This document shows, in pieces, positions 1 to 8,515 of a stretch of DNA of 64,000 nucleotides (its first letter is position 1; every line of letters begins with the position of its first letter). The position numbers and the translations under genes were made by a program. The notes beneath the pieces are model-generated. The model searched no databases. It saw only the letters and a list, made by a program, of their open reading frames with translations, and was not told the DNA's origin. Where the stretch lies: contig NZ_OX424407.1 in assembly GCF_949152215.1 (NCBI RefSeq), positions 1,182,530 to 1,246,529 on the forward strand. The letters are read 5' to 3'. The stretch comes from Lancefieldella sp. Marseille-Q7238. GTDB taxonomy: Bacteria > Actinomycetota > Coriobacteriia > Coriobacteriales > Atopobiaceae.

Positions 1-414
1 ATGCTTTGCTTTACCTACTTGATTGGCGATTGCGATTCGCATCTCAAGAATTACTCGCTGCTTTGGAATAGCGAATCGCGCCGACCGGTGTTTTCTCCGG
101 CATATGACTTGGTATGCACTACGCGCTTTGAGCGGTTTAGTCGTGAGATGGCCTTTGACTTTGGGGGAGAGCGGCTTATAGACAATATTGATGCGCATAC
201 CTTCGATCAACTTGCAAAAGATCTTGGCATTACTTCAAGGATGGTTAAACAAATTGCAAAACCATTAGTGGAGGCGGTTCAGCCTGAACTTATGAACGCG
301 GGGCTTGGCAACTACGGCCGAGTGTTTGATTCAACCTATAGTGTCGCTGAAGACATTGTCGATGATTGTCTTCCTCGCGTGCGCGTGTTGGAGACATTCT
401 GTACTTCTCGGTAG
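1..414 (+). CDS. HipA-family kinase, C-terminal part (cut by window start)
   Basis: Partial gene: the window opens inside it, so the N-terminal half and any HipB-like antitoxin lie upstream. What is left is the C-terminal kinase lobe of a HipA-type serine/threonine kinase, the toxin arm of HipBA systems; the E. coli protein phosphorylates glutamyl-tRNA synthetase. The visible stretch GDCDSHLKN (residues 9-17) matches the HipA catalytic loop, with Asp12 and Asn17 in the catalytic and metal positions. FSPAYDL (31-37) matches the DFG-like segment with Asp36. The rest is a helical tail. Both catalytic elements are intact in this part. Family assignment is firm; whether it acts as a toxin here is inferred. 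Confidence 0.8.
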   Translation: MLCFTYLIGDCDSHLKNYSLLWNSESRRPVFSPAYDLVCTTRFERFSREMAFDFGGERLIDNIDAHTFDQLAKDLGITSRMVKQIAKPLVEAVQPELMNAGLGNYGRVFDSTYSVAEDIVDDCLPRVRVLETFCTSR

Positions 415-527
415 AAAAATCTCGTATTGTGCCGGCGACTTCATCCGGTTTTGCTAGAGCCTATCACCTGAATAGGAGTATCCATCCAAGGGTATCCCGA
501 TAACTGGTATGAAAAGTGTGTTGAAAG

Positions 528-546
528 CCTGTTTCTGCAGAACAGG
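528..546. promoter_or_regulatory. 19-bp near-perfect palindrome upstream of htpG
   Basis: CCTGTT and AACAGG arms flank a TCTGCAG centre, 42 bp before the htpG start codon. The position and symmetry suit a dimeric repressor site. I do not recognise it as CIRCE or a known heat-shock operator, so the function is inferred from placement alone. Confidence 0.35.
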
Positions 547-587
547 TAAGGCGGCAACTCAAGAACTGAAAGGAAGTCCTGTTACCC

Positions 588-2600
588 ATGAAGCAATTTA
601 AGACCGAAAGCAAGAAACTGCTTGATCTTATGATCAACTCCATCTACACCAATCGTGAGATTTTCCTGCGCGAACTCATTTCCAACGCCTCAGACGCGCT
701 CGACAAGCTTTCCTTTGAAAGCCTCATCAAAAAAGACGTTAACGTGACGGATGCTCTGGCAATCAACCTTGCTTTCGATAAAGATGCCCGAACCATCACG
801 GTAAGCGACAACGGCATCGGCATGACAAAAGACGAACTCGACAAGAATCTCGGTACTATCGCGCACTCCGGTTCCGAGCAGTTCAAGGAAGAAAATTCCG
901 ACCATCAGGGCGACAATATCGACATCATCGGTCAATTTGGCGTCGGCTTTTACTCCAGCTTCATGATTGCTCAAAAAGTTCGCGTGATGAGCCGCGCGTA
1001 TGGCAAGAAGTGCGCCTATGTCTGGGAGTCTGACGGCGTGCATGGGTATACCGTTGCAGAAGCAACAGACGCCGACCTGCCCGAATCTTTACGCGCCGAC
1101 AGCTCGCACGGCACGGTCATAACGCTGTTCCTCCGCCCCTCTACCGAGGCAGAAGATACCGATCAGTTCCTCTCGGAGTGGAAGCTGCGCGAACTCGTGC
1201 GCCATTATTCAAACTACGTGCGCTATCCCATTCAGATGATGGTCGAGAAGAGCCGCGAGCTTCCCAAGCCAGAGGACGCCGGCGACGATTATACGCCGCA
1301 GTATGAGCAGTATCAGGAGCTTGAAACCATCAACTCGATGACGCCCATTTGGAAAAAGCGTTCGAGTGAGGTCGAACAAAGCGACTATGACGAGTTCTAT
1401 AAGGCAACCTTCCATGACTGGGAGAATCCCGCGCGTACGGTGTCGTTCCATGCCGAAGGCGCGCTCTCCTATGACGCGCTGCTCTTCATTCCCAGTCGCG
1501 TACCGTTTGACCTTTACAGCAAGGATTACGAGAAGGGCCTGGCGCTCTACACCTCCAACGTTTTGATTCAGGAGAAGTGCGCCGATCTTTTGCCCGACTG
1601 CTACAACTTTGTCCGCGGCGTCGTCGATTCTCCCGACGTAACCCTCAATATTTCCCGTGAGACCCTGCAGCAAAACTCTCAGCTGAAGGCCATTGCCCGA
1701 CGCGTTGAGAAGAAAATCACATCCGAGCTTGAAGCCATGAGGGACAGTGATCGTCCCGCCTATGAACAGTTCTTTGAGAACTTCGGCAGGGGACTCAAGT
1801 TTGGCATCTACAGCTCTTACGGTGCCAAGGCGGATGAGCTTGCCGACCTCCTGCTGTTCTGGTCCGCTCGAGAAAAGAAGCTGGTAACGCTCAAAGAATA
1901 CGCCCAGAATCGGAGTGAGGGCCAAGAGAAGATTTACTACGCCGCGGGAACTGACCGCGAGCGTCTCGCCAACATGCCGGTTGTGAAAAACGCTCTTGCC
2001 CACGGCTACGACGTGCTTCTTTGTACGCAGGACGTGGATGAGTTCATGTTCCAGGTTATGCGGTCCTATCAGGCGGAGTTGCTTGCGCCTGCCGCTGCCG
2101 CTACTGCCGCTGCAAAGGACGCCTCATCCGAGACCTCCGAAGCCTCGCTATGCGACCTTGCGTTTACGAATGTGTCTGCTGCCGATCTGAACCTTGCAAG
2201 CGAGAAGGAGCAGGAAGAGGCCAAGACGGCAGGCGAGAAGCACAAGGACCTTCTCGATGCGCTGGCCAAAGCGCTTGACGGAAAAGTGACAAGTGTTACA
2301 ACTTCGGCGTCTTTGGGGGAGGCTCCGGCTCGCGTTGCAACGGAAGGACCAGTCTCGCTTGAGATGGAGCGTGTTATGGAACAGGGTCCTGAAGCGGATC
2401 AGATGCCTAAGGCGCAACGCGTACTCGAGGTCAATCCGCAGCATCCGGTGTTTCAAAAGCTTGTCGAGGCGCAGGCTTCAAAGAAGGAGGACAAACTTTC
2501 GCTCTATGCAAACCTCCTCTATGACCAGGCTCTGCTTGTCGAGGGGCTTCCTGTAGATGACCCCATCCAGTTCGCCAAGAATGTTACCGAGCTGATGTAG
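588..2600 (+). CDS. htpG: Molecular chaperone HtpG (Hsp90)
   Basis: Cytosolic ATP-dependent Hsp90 chaperone, 670 residues, slightly longer than the usual 620-650. The N-terminal GHKL ATPase domain shows the ELISNASDALDKL helix (catalytic Glu29, Mg-binding Asn33), the DNGIGM motif (residues 74-79) and the GQFGVGFYSS lid segment (about 115-124). The middle domain keeps GVVDSPDVTLNISRE with the catalytic-loop arginine. The extra length comes from an Ala/Ser-rich linker near residues 500-530, where homologues have a short charged loop. The start ATG follows an AAAGGA ribosome site. It stands alone, with a palindrome upstream as a possible operator. The stop codon lies at the beginning of a degenerate 19-bp tandem repeat. 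Confidence 0.97.
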   Translation: MKQFKTESKKLLDLMINSIYTNREIFLRELISNASDALDKLSFESLIKKDVNVTDALAINLAFDKDARTITVSDNGIGMTKDELDKNLGTIAHSGSEQFKEENSDHQGDNIDIIGQFGVGFYSSFMIAQKVRVMSRAYGKKCAYVWESDGVHGYTVAEATDADLPESLRADSSHGTVITLFLRPSTEAEDTDQFLSEWKLRELVRHYSNYVRYPIQMMVEKSRELPKPEDAGDDYTPQYEQYQELETINSMTPIWKKRSSEVEQSDYDEFYKATFHDWENPARTVSFHAEGALSYDALLFIPSRVPFDLYSKDYEKGLALYTSNVLIQEKCADLLPDCYNFVRGVVDSPDVTLNISRETLQQNSQLKAIARRVEKKITSELEAMRDSDRPAYEQFFENFGRGLKFGIYSSYGAKADELADLLLFWSAREKKLVTLKEYAQNRSEGQEKIYYAAGTDRERLANMPVVKNALAHGYDVLLCTQDVDEFMFQVMRSYQAELLAPAAAATAAAKDASSETSEASLCDLAFTNVSAADLNLASEKEQEEAKTAGEKHKDLLDALAKALDGKVTSVTTSASLGEAPARVATEGPVSLEMERVMEQGPEADQMPKAQRVLEVNPQHPVFQKLVEAQASKKEDKLSLYANLLYDQALLVEGLPVDDPIQFAKNVTELM

Positions 2601-2698
2601 TGTTTCTTGCAGGTGCAGTGTTACCGGGCTGAGGCAGTATTGCCGAGCTGATGCGGTATTGCCTAGTTGATGCAGTATTGCGGGGCCGGTGCAACGGG
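2586..2698. repeat. Degenerate 19-bp tandem repeat seeded by the htpG 3' end
   Basis: About six units of 18-19 bp, each close to ACCGAGCTGATGCAGTATT, run from the last codons of htpG into the intergenic region (units begin at 2586, 2605, 2623, 2642, 2661 and 2680). The first unit contains the htpG stop codon, so the array looks like repeated slippage copies of the gene's own end. No hairpin or gene is apparent. Confidence 0.7.
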
Positions 2699-2752
2699 AG
2701 TCCGCTTCCGCTAAAATCGGTTTTGTGGGCATCATTGGGTCTGATTCCTTAG

Positions 2753-2792
2753 TTGTAGGCAATGTACCATAATTGTGGTACATTGCCTACAA
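2753..2792. promoter_or_regulatory. 40-bp inverted repeat upstream of the toxin-antitoxin pair
   Basis: Two 17-bp arms (TTGTAGGCAATGTACCA and its complement) surround a TAATTG centre and match perfectly. It lies 120 bp before the antitoxin start. It could be an operator bound by the Phd-like antitoxin or a rho-independent hairpin; there is no T-run after it, so I favour an operator or a small mobile palindrome. Confidence 0.5.
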
Positions 2793-2914
2793 TGCTAAAT
2801 GGAAGAAAAATTTCGGCGTATGGGCGCGCAAAATCTATGGCACGTTCATAGCCTTTTATTTCATACTTCCGTTTGTGCAGGGTAAAGCGAGGCAACAGCC
2901 TGAAAGGGGTTCTC

Positions 2915-3211
2915 GTGGCTATTTGCGTTCCTATGAGAGAATTAAAAAACACGTCCGCGTTTGTCAAAAAGGTTGTTGAGTCTTCAGAGCCCATCATCGT
3001 GACAAAGAACGGTTACAAAGCGTTTATTGCATTGTCGCCTGAACAATTTGATGCGCTTCAGTTTGAGGCATCGCGCGAGAAGATCCACCAGATTATTGCG
3101 GTTTCTGAAGCAGAGCTCAACGCAGGTGAGGCTGCAGATGTTCGCACGGTTCTTTCGGAAGCAAAGAAGCGTTGTGGATACGGCTATCGTGAGCGCGAAC
3201 ATGAAAACTAG
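2915..3211 (+). CDS. Phd/YefM-family antitoxin
   Basis: DNA-binding antitoxin of a type II toxin-antitoxin pair. It normally neutralises the toxin encoded next to it and represses the shared promoter. The N-terminal motif PMRELKNTSAF and the following EPIIVTKNGYKAF are the classic Phd/YefM signature; the C-terminal half is the helical toxin-binding tail. I place the start at GTG 2915, about 98 residues, because AAAGGGG at 2903-2909 is correctly spaced for it; an in-frame ATG at 2933 would cut into the conserved N-terminus. The 3' end overlaps the toxin gene by 11 bp, as usual for such pairs. Confidence 0.85.
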   Translation: MAICVPMRELKNTSAFVKKVVESSEPIIVTKNGYKAFIALSPEQFDALQFEASREKIHQIIAVSEAELNAGEAADVRTVLSEAKKRCGYGYREREHEN

Positions 3212-3509
3212 TGACGTTGTTTTATCCGCCTCCGCGCGGCGAGAGTTCTTGTTGATCGTAGAATATCTGCACTCAATTAGAAAAAGCGCTGCCGATGAGT
3301 TCGGTTTTCTTTCAGAGTTTGCGGTACTGATGTGGTCGCTGCAAACGCCGCATCACATTCATCCGCGGCTTAAGGATAGTGAGCTGAAGAAGCGTGGCTA
3401 TAGGAAAGTATCTTTTTCGAAGTATGTGCTGATCTATCGATCTCATAGGGATAGGATAGAAATTGTTCATATCTTTTTAGTGGGACAAGAGTATGGACGC
3501 TTTGTGTGA
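3201..3509 (+). CDS. RelE/ParE-superfamily toxin
   Basis: Small basic protein of 102 residues, partner of the overlapping Phd-like antitoxin. The ending, YRKVSFSKYVLIYRSHRDRIEIVHIFLVGQEY, has the beta-strand and VHIFLV pattern of the RelE/ParE fold (mRNA interferase or gyrase poison). I start it at ATG 3201 inside the antitoxin gene because an N-terminal segment beginning MKTSDVVLSASARREF aligns with the ParE-type first helix, while the longer upstream frame is only antisense to antitoxin coding. Whether it is a ribosome-dependent RNase or a gyrase inhibitor cannot be told from sequence. Confidence 0.8.
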   Translation: MKTSDVVLSASARREFLLIVEYLHSIRKSAADEFGFLSEFAVLMWSLQTPHHIHPRLKDSELKKRGYRKVSFSKYVLIYRSHRDRIEIVHIFLVGQEYGRFV

Positions 3510-3517
3510 GAGCAAAC

Positions 3518-3606
3518 CTGTAGCGGGCAGGTCTGCAGCGAGCAAGTCCCTAGTGGGCAAGCCCGCAACAGGCAGACTCGTAGTGGCAAGCCTGTAGCGG
3601 GCACGT
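3518..3606. repeat. Degenerate 15-bp tandem repeat
   Basis: Six units near CTGTAGCGGGCAAGT begin at 3518, 3533, 3548, 3563, 3578 (14 bp) and 3592, just before the ribosome site of the oxidoreductase gene. Units differ from one another by several bases. This resembles the array after htpG and other intergenic arrays in this window. Confidence 0.7.
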
Positions 3607-3636
3607 AAGGAGACCATTGCGATATAAGGAGGCGCT

Positions 3637-4644
3637 GTGTACCAGGAAACGAAGGACTTGTTTACAGCTCCACAGCTGCGGTGGGGTGTTATTGGCTGCG
3701 GCGTTATCGCCAACCAGATGGCTGAGGCGCTTGCAGGGGAAGGTCGCCATATTAACGGCGTTGCGAATCGCACCCATGAAAAGGCGGTAGCGTTTGCAGA
3801 GAGGCATAGCGTACTGCGGGTTTACGACACCATTGACGAACTTATCGCCGCTCCTGACATTGACGCGCTCTATCTGACGACGCCTCATAACACGCACATT
3901 ACATACCTGCGAAAAGCTCTTGCAGCGGGTAAGCATGTACTCTGCGAGAAATCTATTACGCTCAACTCCGCTGAACTTGCAGAAGCGCGCGAGCTGGCGG
4001 CTGAGCACGGCGTTCAGCTTATGGACGCCTGTACCGTTTTACACATGCCGCTCTACAAGGAGCTGCAGCGACGCATTGATGCGGGCGATTTCGGTCCGGT
4101 AAACCTCATTCAGGAGAATTTTGGCAGCTATAAGGAATACGACATGAAGAATCGCTTCTTCAATCCGAAGCTGGCGGGCGGCGCACTTCTCGATATTGGC
4201 GTATATTCTCTCACTCTTGCTCGCCTCTTCCTGAAAAGTCAGCCGCATGAGGTGCTTTCAATGATGAATCCCGCTCCCACGGGAACCGATGAAACTGAGG
4301 GCATTTTACTGCGCAACGCCGAGGGGCAGATGGTTGTTCTTTCCCTTACTATGCACTCAAAGCAGCCCAAGCGAGCCATGATTTCCGCAGATAAGGCCTA
4401 TCTTGAAATTATGGAGTATCCGCGGGCTGATCGCACGTCCATTGTTTGGACAGAGACAGGTGAGCGAGAAGAGCTGCGGGTTGGCAATACGGCGCAGGCG
4501 CTGGGCTATGTGTTGGCTGATATGGAGCGCGCTGTTGCGGGAGACGAACGTACTCGCGCACAGATTGGAACCTCAGCTGATGTTATGGAGCTTATGACTA
4601 ATCTTCGCGCTGACTGGGATTTCAAGTATCCCGAGGAGCTGTAA
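3637..4644 (+). CDS. Gfo/Idh/MocA-family oxidoreductase
   Basis: Cytosolic NAD(P)-dependent sugar or cyclitol dehydrogenase, 335 residues, the usual size for the family. The N-terminal Rossmann fold has GVIGCGVIANQMAEAL (about residues 15-30), and a CEKSITL motif (about 107-113) replaces the common EKP signature. The C-terminal alpha/beta domain contains GGALLDIGVYSL (about 185-196). GTG start preceded by TAAGGAGG. Its stop codon overlaps the mazG start by one base (TAATG), so the two are co-transcribed. The substrate is not predictable. Relatives include trans-dihydrodiol and inositol dehydrogenases. Confidence 0.9.
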   Translation: MYQETKDLFTAPQLRWGVIGCGVIANQMAEALAGEGRHINGVANRTHEKAVAFAERHSVLRVYDTIDELIAAPDIDALYLTTPHNTHITYLRKALAAGKHVLCEKSITLNSAELAEARELAAEHGVQLMDACTVLHMPLYKELQRRIDAGDFGPVNLIQENFGSYKEYDMKNRFFNPKLAGGALLDIGVYSLTLARLFLKSQPHEVLSMMNPAPTGTDETEGILLRNAEGQMVVLSLTMHSKQPKRAMISADKAYLEIMEYPRADRTSIVWTETGEREELRVGNTAQALGYVLADMERAVAGDERTRAQIGTSADVMELMTNLRADWDFKYPEEL

Positions 4645-5519
4645 TGGGCGAGAAAAGCGTGGCCGCAACGGATGTCGCAAAACTCGCAAGTCAAATTGAT
4701 GCACAGACGCAACAACGCGATGGCGCTCCGTCAAAGCACCCTGAATTTGATCGTCTCGTGCGCACAATCTGGCGCCTTCGCCAAAGCGACGGTTGTCCAT
4801 GGGATAAGGCTCAGACGCACGACTCCATTACTAAAAACATGATTGAAGAGGCCTATGAGGCTGTCGAGGCTGTCAAGGACGGTTCTTCCGAGCACCTTCA
4901 GGAAGAGCTTGGGGATGTGCTTGAACAGGTGTTACTTCATTCGCAGATTGAATCAGACGACAGTGGTTTTGATATTGACGATGTGTGTCGTGCGCTCAAT
5001 GAGAAGCTGATCCGCCGCCATCCGCACGTATTTGGACCCGAGGCGGGAAACGCTCAGGATGCCGATTCGGCGCTTACGGTATGGGACAGCGTGAAAGCTG
5101 CCGAGCGCGCCAATGAAGAAGACCGTGTGCACACCGAAGGACTTCTCGATAGCGTCCCGCACTCGCTGCCGGCACTCATGCAGGCTCAAAAACTCTCCAA
5201 GCGCGTGGCAAAGGTAGGGTTTGACTGGGATTCTGTCGAAGATATCTGGCAGAAAGCTGTCGAGGAACGCGCGGAATACGAAGCTGAAACGCCGGGCTCT
5301 GAAGCTCGAGCGGAAGAATTCGGTGACCTGCTCTTTGTCATGGTGCAGCTGGCCAGGCGAGACGGAATCGATGCGGAAGAGGCGCTTGCTTCGGCTAATC
5401 GAAAGATGCGTCGCCGCTGGTCGCGCATGGAGGAGCTTGCGAGGCAGAAGGGCTTCTCGCTTGAAGACCACCGCGAGCTGCTTGAGGACCTGTGGCAGCA
5501 GGCAAAGTCAGAAGAGTAA
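4644..5519 (+). CDS. mazG: MazG nucleoside triphosphate pyrophosphohydrolase
   Basis: House-cleaning enzyme that hydrolyses (d)NTPs to NMP and pyrophosphate. The conserved CPWDKAQTHDSI followed by MIEEAYEAVEAV gives the EExxE Mg-binding motif of the first MazG domain (about residues 70-80). A second, more diverged MazG domain lies in the C-terminal half (GDLLFVMVQLARRDGID). 291 residues, the typical two-domain bacterial form. It overlaps the preceding oxidoreductase stop codon by one base, so translation is probably coupled. The group mazG, DivIC-like gene and ppx follows closely in one direction. Confidence 0.93.
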   Translation: MGEKSVAATDVAKLASQIDAQTQQRDGAPSKHPEFDRLVRTIWRLRQSDGCPWDKAQTHDSITKNMIEEAYEAVEAVKDGSSEHLQEELGDVLEQVLLHSQIESDDSGFDIDDVCRALNEKLIRRHPHVFGPEAGNAQDADSALTVWDSVKAAERANEEDRVHTEGLLDSVPHSLPALMQAQKLSKRVAKVGFDWDSVEDIWQKAVEERAEYEAETPGSEARAEEFGDLLFVMVQLARRDGIDAEEALASANRKMRRRWSRMEELARQKGFSLEDHRELLEDLWQQAKSEE

Positions 5520-5550
5520 ATGAAGTTTTTGCTGAAAGCCCTTTAAAGGC

Positions 5551-6336
5551 ATGAAGTCTGCCATACTGGAAAAACGCCCTACCCTTAAACGAACCGGAAA
5601 CGAGCAGGCGATGAGTTTGAGCCCGACTGATAAAAGATCTTCGCAAGAATCGCAGGTGCCCTCGAAGCGCGCGCGGGTTCATCCGACCGCGTCAACTATC
5701 GGTTCCGTCTCAAAGCGCGGAACGGGCGATGCGGCCAGGCAGTCGAGAAGTGCCATGAACTCCAGCGCCAGGGCGCGCGGTGAGCGAGGAAGCGACCGTA
5801 CTCAAAACACCGGGCACACCGCGGGACGCTCGGCGGGCGGCACTACAGGTCGCACTGCAGGCCACGGCGTTCGCAACCGTGATACTAACCGCGGCACCGG
5901 CCACAGGGAAGCGCGAGGCGGTGCATCGGCTACGCGCCCACTGGAACGAATCAAAGACGCCTTGCTAGCCCATAAAAAACTTGCTGTCACTATCTTTGTG
6001 CTTGTAGTTGTTATCGTGGGCCTTTATGGACCGATTCAAGGCTACTATCATGCAGTCCGGGATGCACAAGAGCTGCAGGTGACGCAGAAGCAGATAGAGG
6101 AAGAGAACAAAGATCTCAACAATGACGTGCAGCGTCTGCAAACGCCGGAAGGCATCAAAGACAAGGCTCACGAGCGCGGCTATGTTTCCGATGACGAGAA
6201 TAGCGTTTCAGTTGAAGGCGTAGGCAATACGACTTCCGATGACAAACCAAAAGAAAAACAGCGACCGGAACATCCCTGGTACATTCAGTTGCTTGACGCT
6301 ATTTTCGGATACGCTCCAACCGATGCGCAAGAGTAG
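5551..6336 (+). CDS. DivIC/FtsB-like septum formation initiator
   Basis: Single-pass membrane protein of the divisome. A long basic, Gly/Thr/Arg-rich cytoplasmic tail (residues 1-140) precedes one transmembrane helix (about 144-162) and a coiled coil (about 168-197, KQIEEENKDLNNDVQRL). These are followed by the EGIKDKAHERGYV segment typical of FtsB/DivIC and an acidic extracellular end. An internal ATG at 5611 (codon 21) is an alternative start; neither has a strong ribosome site. The mazG and ppx neighbours match common Actinobacteria/Firmicutes order. The low-complexity N-terminal tail is much longer than in E. coli FtsB. Confidence 0.85.
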   Translation: MKSAILEKRPTLKRTGNEQAMSLSPTDKRSSQESQVPSKRARVHPTASTIGSVSKRGTGDAARQSRSAMNSSARARGERGSDRTQNTGHTAGRSAGGTTGRTAGHGVRNRDTNRGTGHREARGGASATRPLERIKDALLAHKKLAVTIFVLVVVIVGLYGPIQGYYHAVRDAQELQVTQKQIEEENKDLNNDVQRLQTPEGIKDKAHERGYVSDDENSVSVEGVGNTTSDDKPKEKQRPEHPWYIQLLDAIFGYAPTDAQE

Positions 6337-6341
6337 ACGCC

Positions 6342-7331
6342 ATGATTGCCGCAATTGATATCGGTACGGTAACGGTGCGGCTTGCTGTGGCGGAGGTCAC
6401 CGGCGGACGCGTGCTGCGCATGGCAAAACATACCGAAATTTGTAATCTTGGGATTGGCGTTGACGCAACCGGCCTGCTTGATCAAAAAGCAATCGAGCGG
6501 GTATATGCGGTTGCGGCCTCATATGTTGAGGCTGCTAAGAGCGCCGGCGCTGAGGCTATCGTATGTACGCTTACTTCCGCCGCCCGTGACGCTCAAAATG
6601 CTCCTGACCTTGGTATGGCTTTAGCGTCCTTGGGCCTTGAACCCATGATTATTCCTGGTGAGATTGAGGCGGCGCTTACGTTTTTGGGTGTGGCGCAGGA
6701 CTTCAATGACCGCCAGATTCTTGTGGCCGACAGCGGCGGCGGCTCTACGGAGTTGGCGCTTGGAAATGTAGCGGGCGGCGCAATCAATCTGTCGTTTATC
6801 CGCTCTATCGACGTCGGTTGCCGACGTATGACCGATCACTTCTTGTCTGCGGATGGAATTCCCGCAACTCAAGATCTTGAAGCTGCCCATGAATTTGCTC
6901 GGCGTCTGTTCTCGGAGGCGCTTGCGAGTTCGGAGTATCAAACGGCGAGAAAACCTGAGGTACTTGTAGCAACTGGAGGTACCACTACGAGCCTTATCGC
7001 GATGAACGCCAAGTTGGAACCATACGATCCCTCATTCGTGCACCTGAGGGGCATTTCACTTGAGGATGTGCAAAAACTTGAAGGGCTTCTCGCCGGCATG
7101 ACCGTGAAGGAGCGAGCAGAACTTCCGGGACTGCAGGAAAAACGCGCGCCGGTGATACTGGGCGGAACGATTACGCTTTTTGAGCTGATACGGGCGACGG
7201 GATTCAACACGATGATTGCCAGCGAAAGCGACTTGCTTTTCGGACTTGTGATTACCGCGGCGGCAGTGTATGAAGGGCGAGAGTCTCCGGTGGTGTGGCG
7301 ACCGATCCTGAAACCGCTTACGAAGAAGTAA
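6342..7331 (+). CDS. ppx: Ppx/GppA-family exopolyphosphatase
   Basis: ASKHA-fold phosphatase that hydrolyses polyphosphate and/or pppGpp. AAIDIGTVTVRLAVAEV (residues 3-19) is the phosphate-1 loop, and DSGGGSTELALG near residue 130 is the second phosphate loop with the catalytic-site acidic residue nearby. 329 residues, the short form without a C-terminal HD domain. It starts 5 bp after the DivIC-like gene, so it is in the same operon. Which substrate it prefers cannot be read from sequence. Confidence 0.88.
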   Translation: MIAAIDIGTVTVRLAVAEVTGGRVLRMAKHTEICNLGIGVDATGLLDQKAIERVYAVAASYVEAAKSAGAEAIVCTLTSAARDAQNAPDLGMALASLGLEPMIIPGEIEAALTFLGVAQDFNDRQILVADSGGGSTELALGNVAGGAINLSFIRSIDVGCRRMTDHFLSADGIPATQDLEAAHEFARRLFSEALASSEYQTARKPEVLVATGGTTTSLIAMNAKLEPYDPSFVHLRGISLEDVQKLEGLLAGMTVKERAELPGLQEKRAPVILGGTITLFELIRATGFNTMIASESDLLFGLVITAAAVYEGRESPVVWRPILKPLTKK

Positions 7332-7379
7332 ATCTTGGATGCATGTTTGCGAACATCGTGCGATAATATCGATGCATTC

Positions 7380-7464
7380 GGGGGCGTGGCGGAATTGGCA
7401 GACGCAGGGGACTTAAAATCCCTAAACTTCGGTTGTGAGGGTTCGAGTCCCTCCGCCCCTACCA
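7380..7464 (+). tRNA. tRNA-Leu (anticodon TAA)
   Basis: 85 nt including an encoded CCA. The acceptor stem GGGGGCG pairs with CGCCCCT (one G-T pair). The anticodon loop is CTTAAAA with TAA in the centre, there is a long class II variable arm, and the T-arm is GGGTTCGAGTCCC. It lies in the gap between ppx and the GntR gene. Confidence 0.96.
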
Positions 7465-7583
7465 GGTATTTTATGCTAGATTACGGTTTCTGCAGCCTTT
7501 CGTCTGGCGCATCTCCTCCATCACTTGTATACTACTTGTCTATAGTAACCCCGGTCTGTTCTATTTTACGTTAGAAGGTTGCA

Positions 7584-8420
7584 GTGTGCACAAAGGTTGC
7601 AGATGACGATAAAGCCTACCCCCTCTTTCCAACGCCAGAAAAGCTTACTAATCAAGATGAGCCGAAAAAAGCTTTAATTACTAGTGGTACGACGTCGCTC
7701 CATTCCCAGTTAGCTGATCAGATCAGAGAGATGATCTACTCGCGAGAATTAGTTTCAGGCGAAAAGATCCTCTCGGAACATGAACTTATGGATCGCTTCG
7801 GTATCAGTCGAGGAACCGTACGGCATGCGATTGAAACGCTGGTCAACGAAGGTCTTTTACTTCGCGTCCACGGAAAGGGTACGTATGTCGCTGAAGAAGG
7901 ACTGTCTCATCCAGCGGGTGTTCGACCTCTTTCGTTTGCCGAATCGCTCAGGAATCAGGGGATGGACTTTGAAACAAAAGTCCTTGAAAAGAAAGTTCTA
8001 CCCGCTCCGGAAAATGTAAAAAATGAGTTGCAGGCATCGCCTTTAGACCTCATTTGTTTTTTGCGCAGGGTCAGATATGTCGATGGCGAGCCTATTTTGT
8101 GTCAGGAAAGTTGGACGAATTTGTCGGAATGTCCCGGCTATGAAAAAGCAGATTTTCGAGTGGAACCAGCCTTTTCAGCCGCGGAACGATGCAGCGGAAA
8201 GAAGATTTCGTACTCAAAGATTCGCTATACGGCGCGCGCGGCGGGAGCGGAGCACGGCCGCTACTTACAGTGCGATGAGAACTCACCAATCCTGGTTCTT
8301 GAGCAAACAATCAGATTTGCCGATAAAACCCCCTTTGAGTGGAGTCTTACGTGGCTCACGTCAGGACAGGCGGTAGTAGGGGACGCAATTCAGCCCCGAA
8401 ATGAGCGCGCTCACCGATAA
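7584..8420 (+). CDS. GntR-family regulator with UTRA domain
   Basis: Cytosolic transcription factor of the HutC/FarR subfamily. The N-terminal winged helix-turn-helix (about residues 45-105) contains SEHELMDRFGISRGTVRHAI and ends with VHGKGTYV. The C-terminal UTRA fold binds a small effector, usually a sugar phosphate. GTG start after AGAAGG. It is a clear paralogue of the regulator at 11293-12033: both share HPAG..LSFAESLR.QG after the HTH. A half-site resembling the palindrome at 8427-8450 occurs at 7524, suggesting autoregulation. It probably controls the isomerase/YjbQ genes downstream and perhaps the PTS genes. Confidence 0.9.
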   Translation: MCTKVADDDKAYPLFPTPEKLTNQDEPKKALITSGTTSLHSQLADQIREMIYSRELVSGEKILSEHELMDRFGISRGTVRHAIETLVNEGLLLRVHGKGTYVAEEGLSHPAGVRPLSFAESLRNQGMDFETKVLEKKVLPAPENVKNELQASPLDLICFLRRVRYVDGEPILCQESWTNLSECPGYEKADFRVEPAFSAAERCSGKKISYSKIRYTARAAGAEHGRYLQCDENSPILVLEQTIRFADKTPFEWSLTWLTSGQAVVGDAIQPRNERAHR

Positions 8421-8426
8421 CAACAT

Positions 8427-8450
8427 CTTGTATATAAAATCGTGTACAAG
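8427..8450. promoter_or_regulatory. 24-bp operator-like palindrome, copy 1
   Basis: CTTGTATA and GTGTACAAG halves flank a short AT-rich centre, 66 bp upstream of the TIM-like gene. The same 24-bp layout (CTTGTA...TACAAG) recurs at 12080-12103 and 18717-18740. The likely binder is one or both of the GntR/UTRA paralogues. Confidence 0.6.
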
Positions 8451-8515
8451 TGATATATACTGCTTGTATTGAGCTTGGTATGGTGTACGCATAGCTGTGG
8501 GTAAAGGGGATTTGT

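Noticed and set aside
1209-2003. 264-codon minus-strand frame inside htpG
   Set aside because: Antisense shadow of a well-conserved chaperone gene, with no ribosome site.
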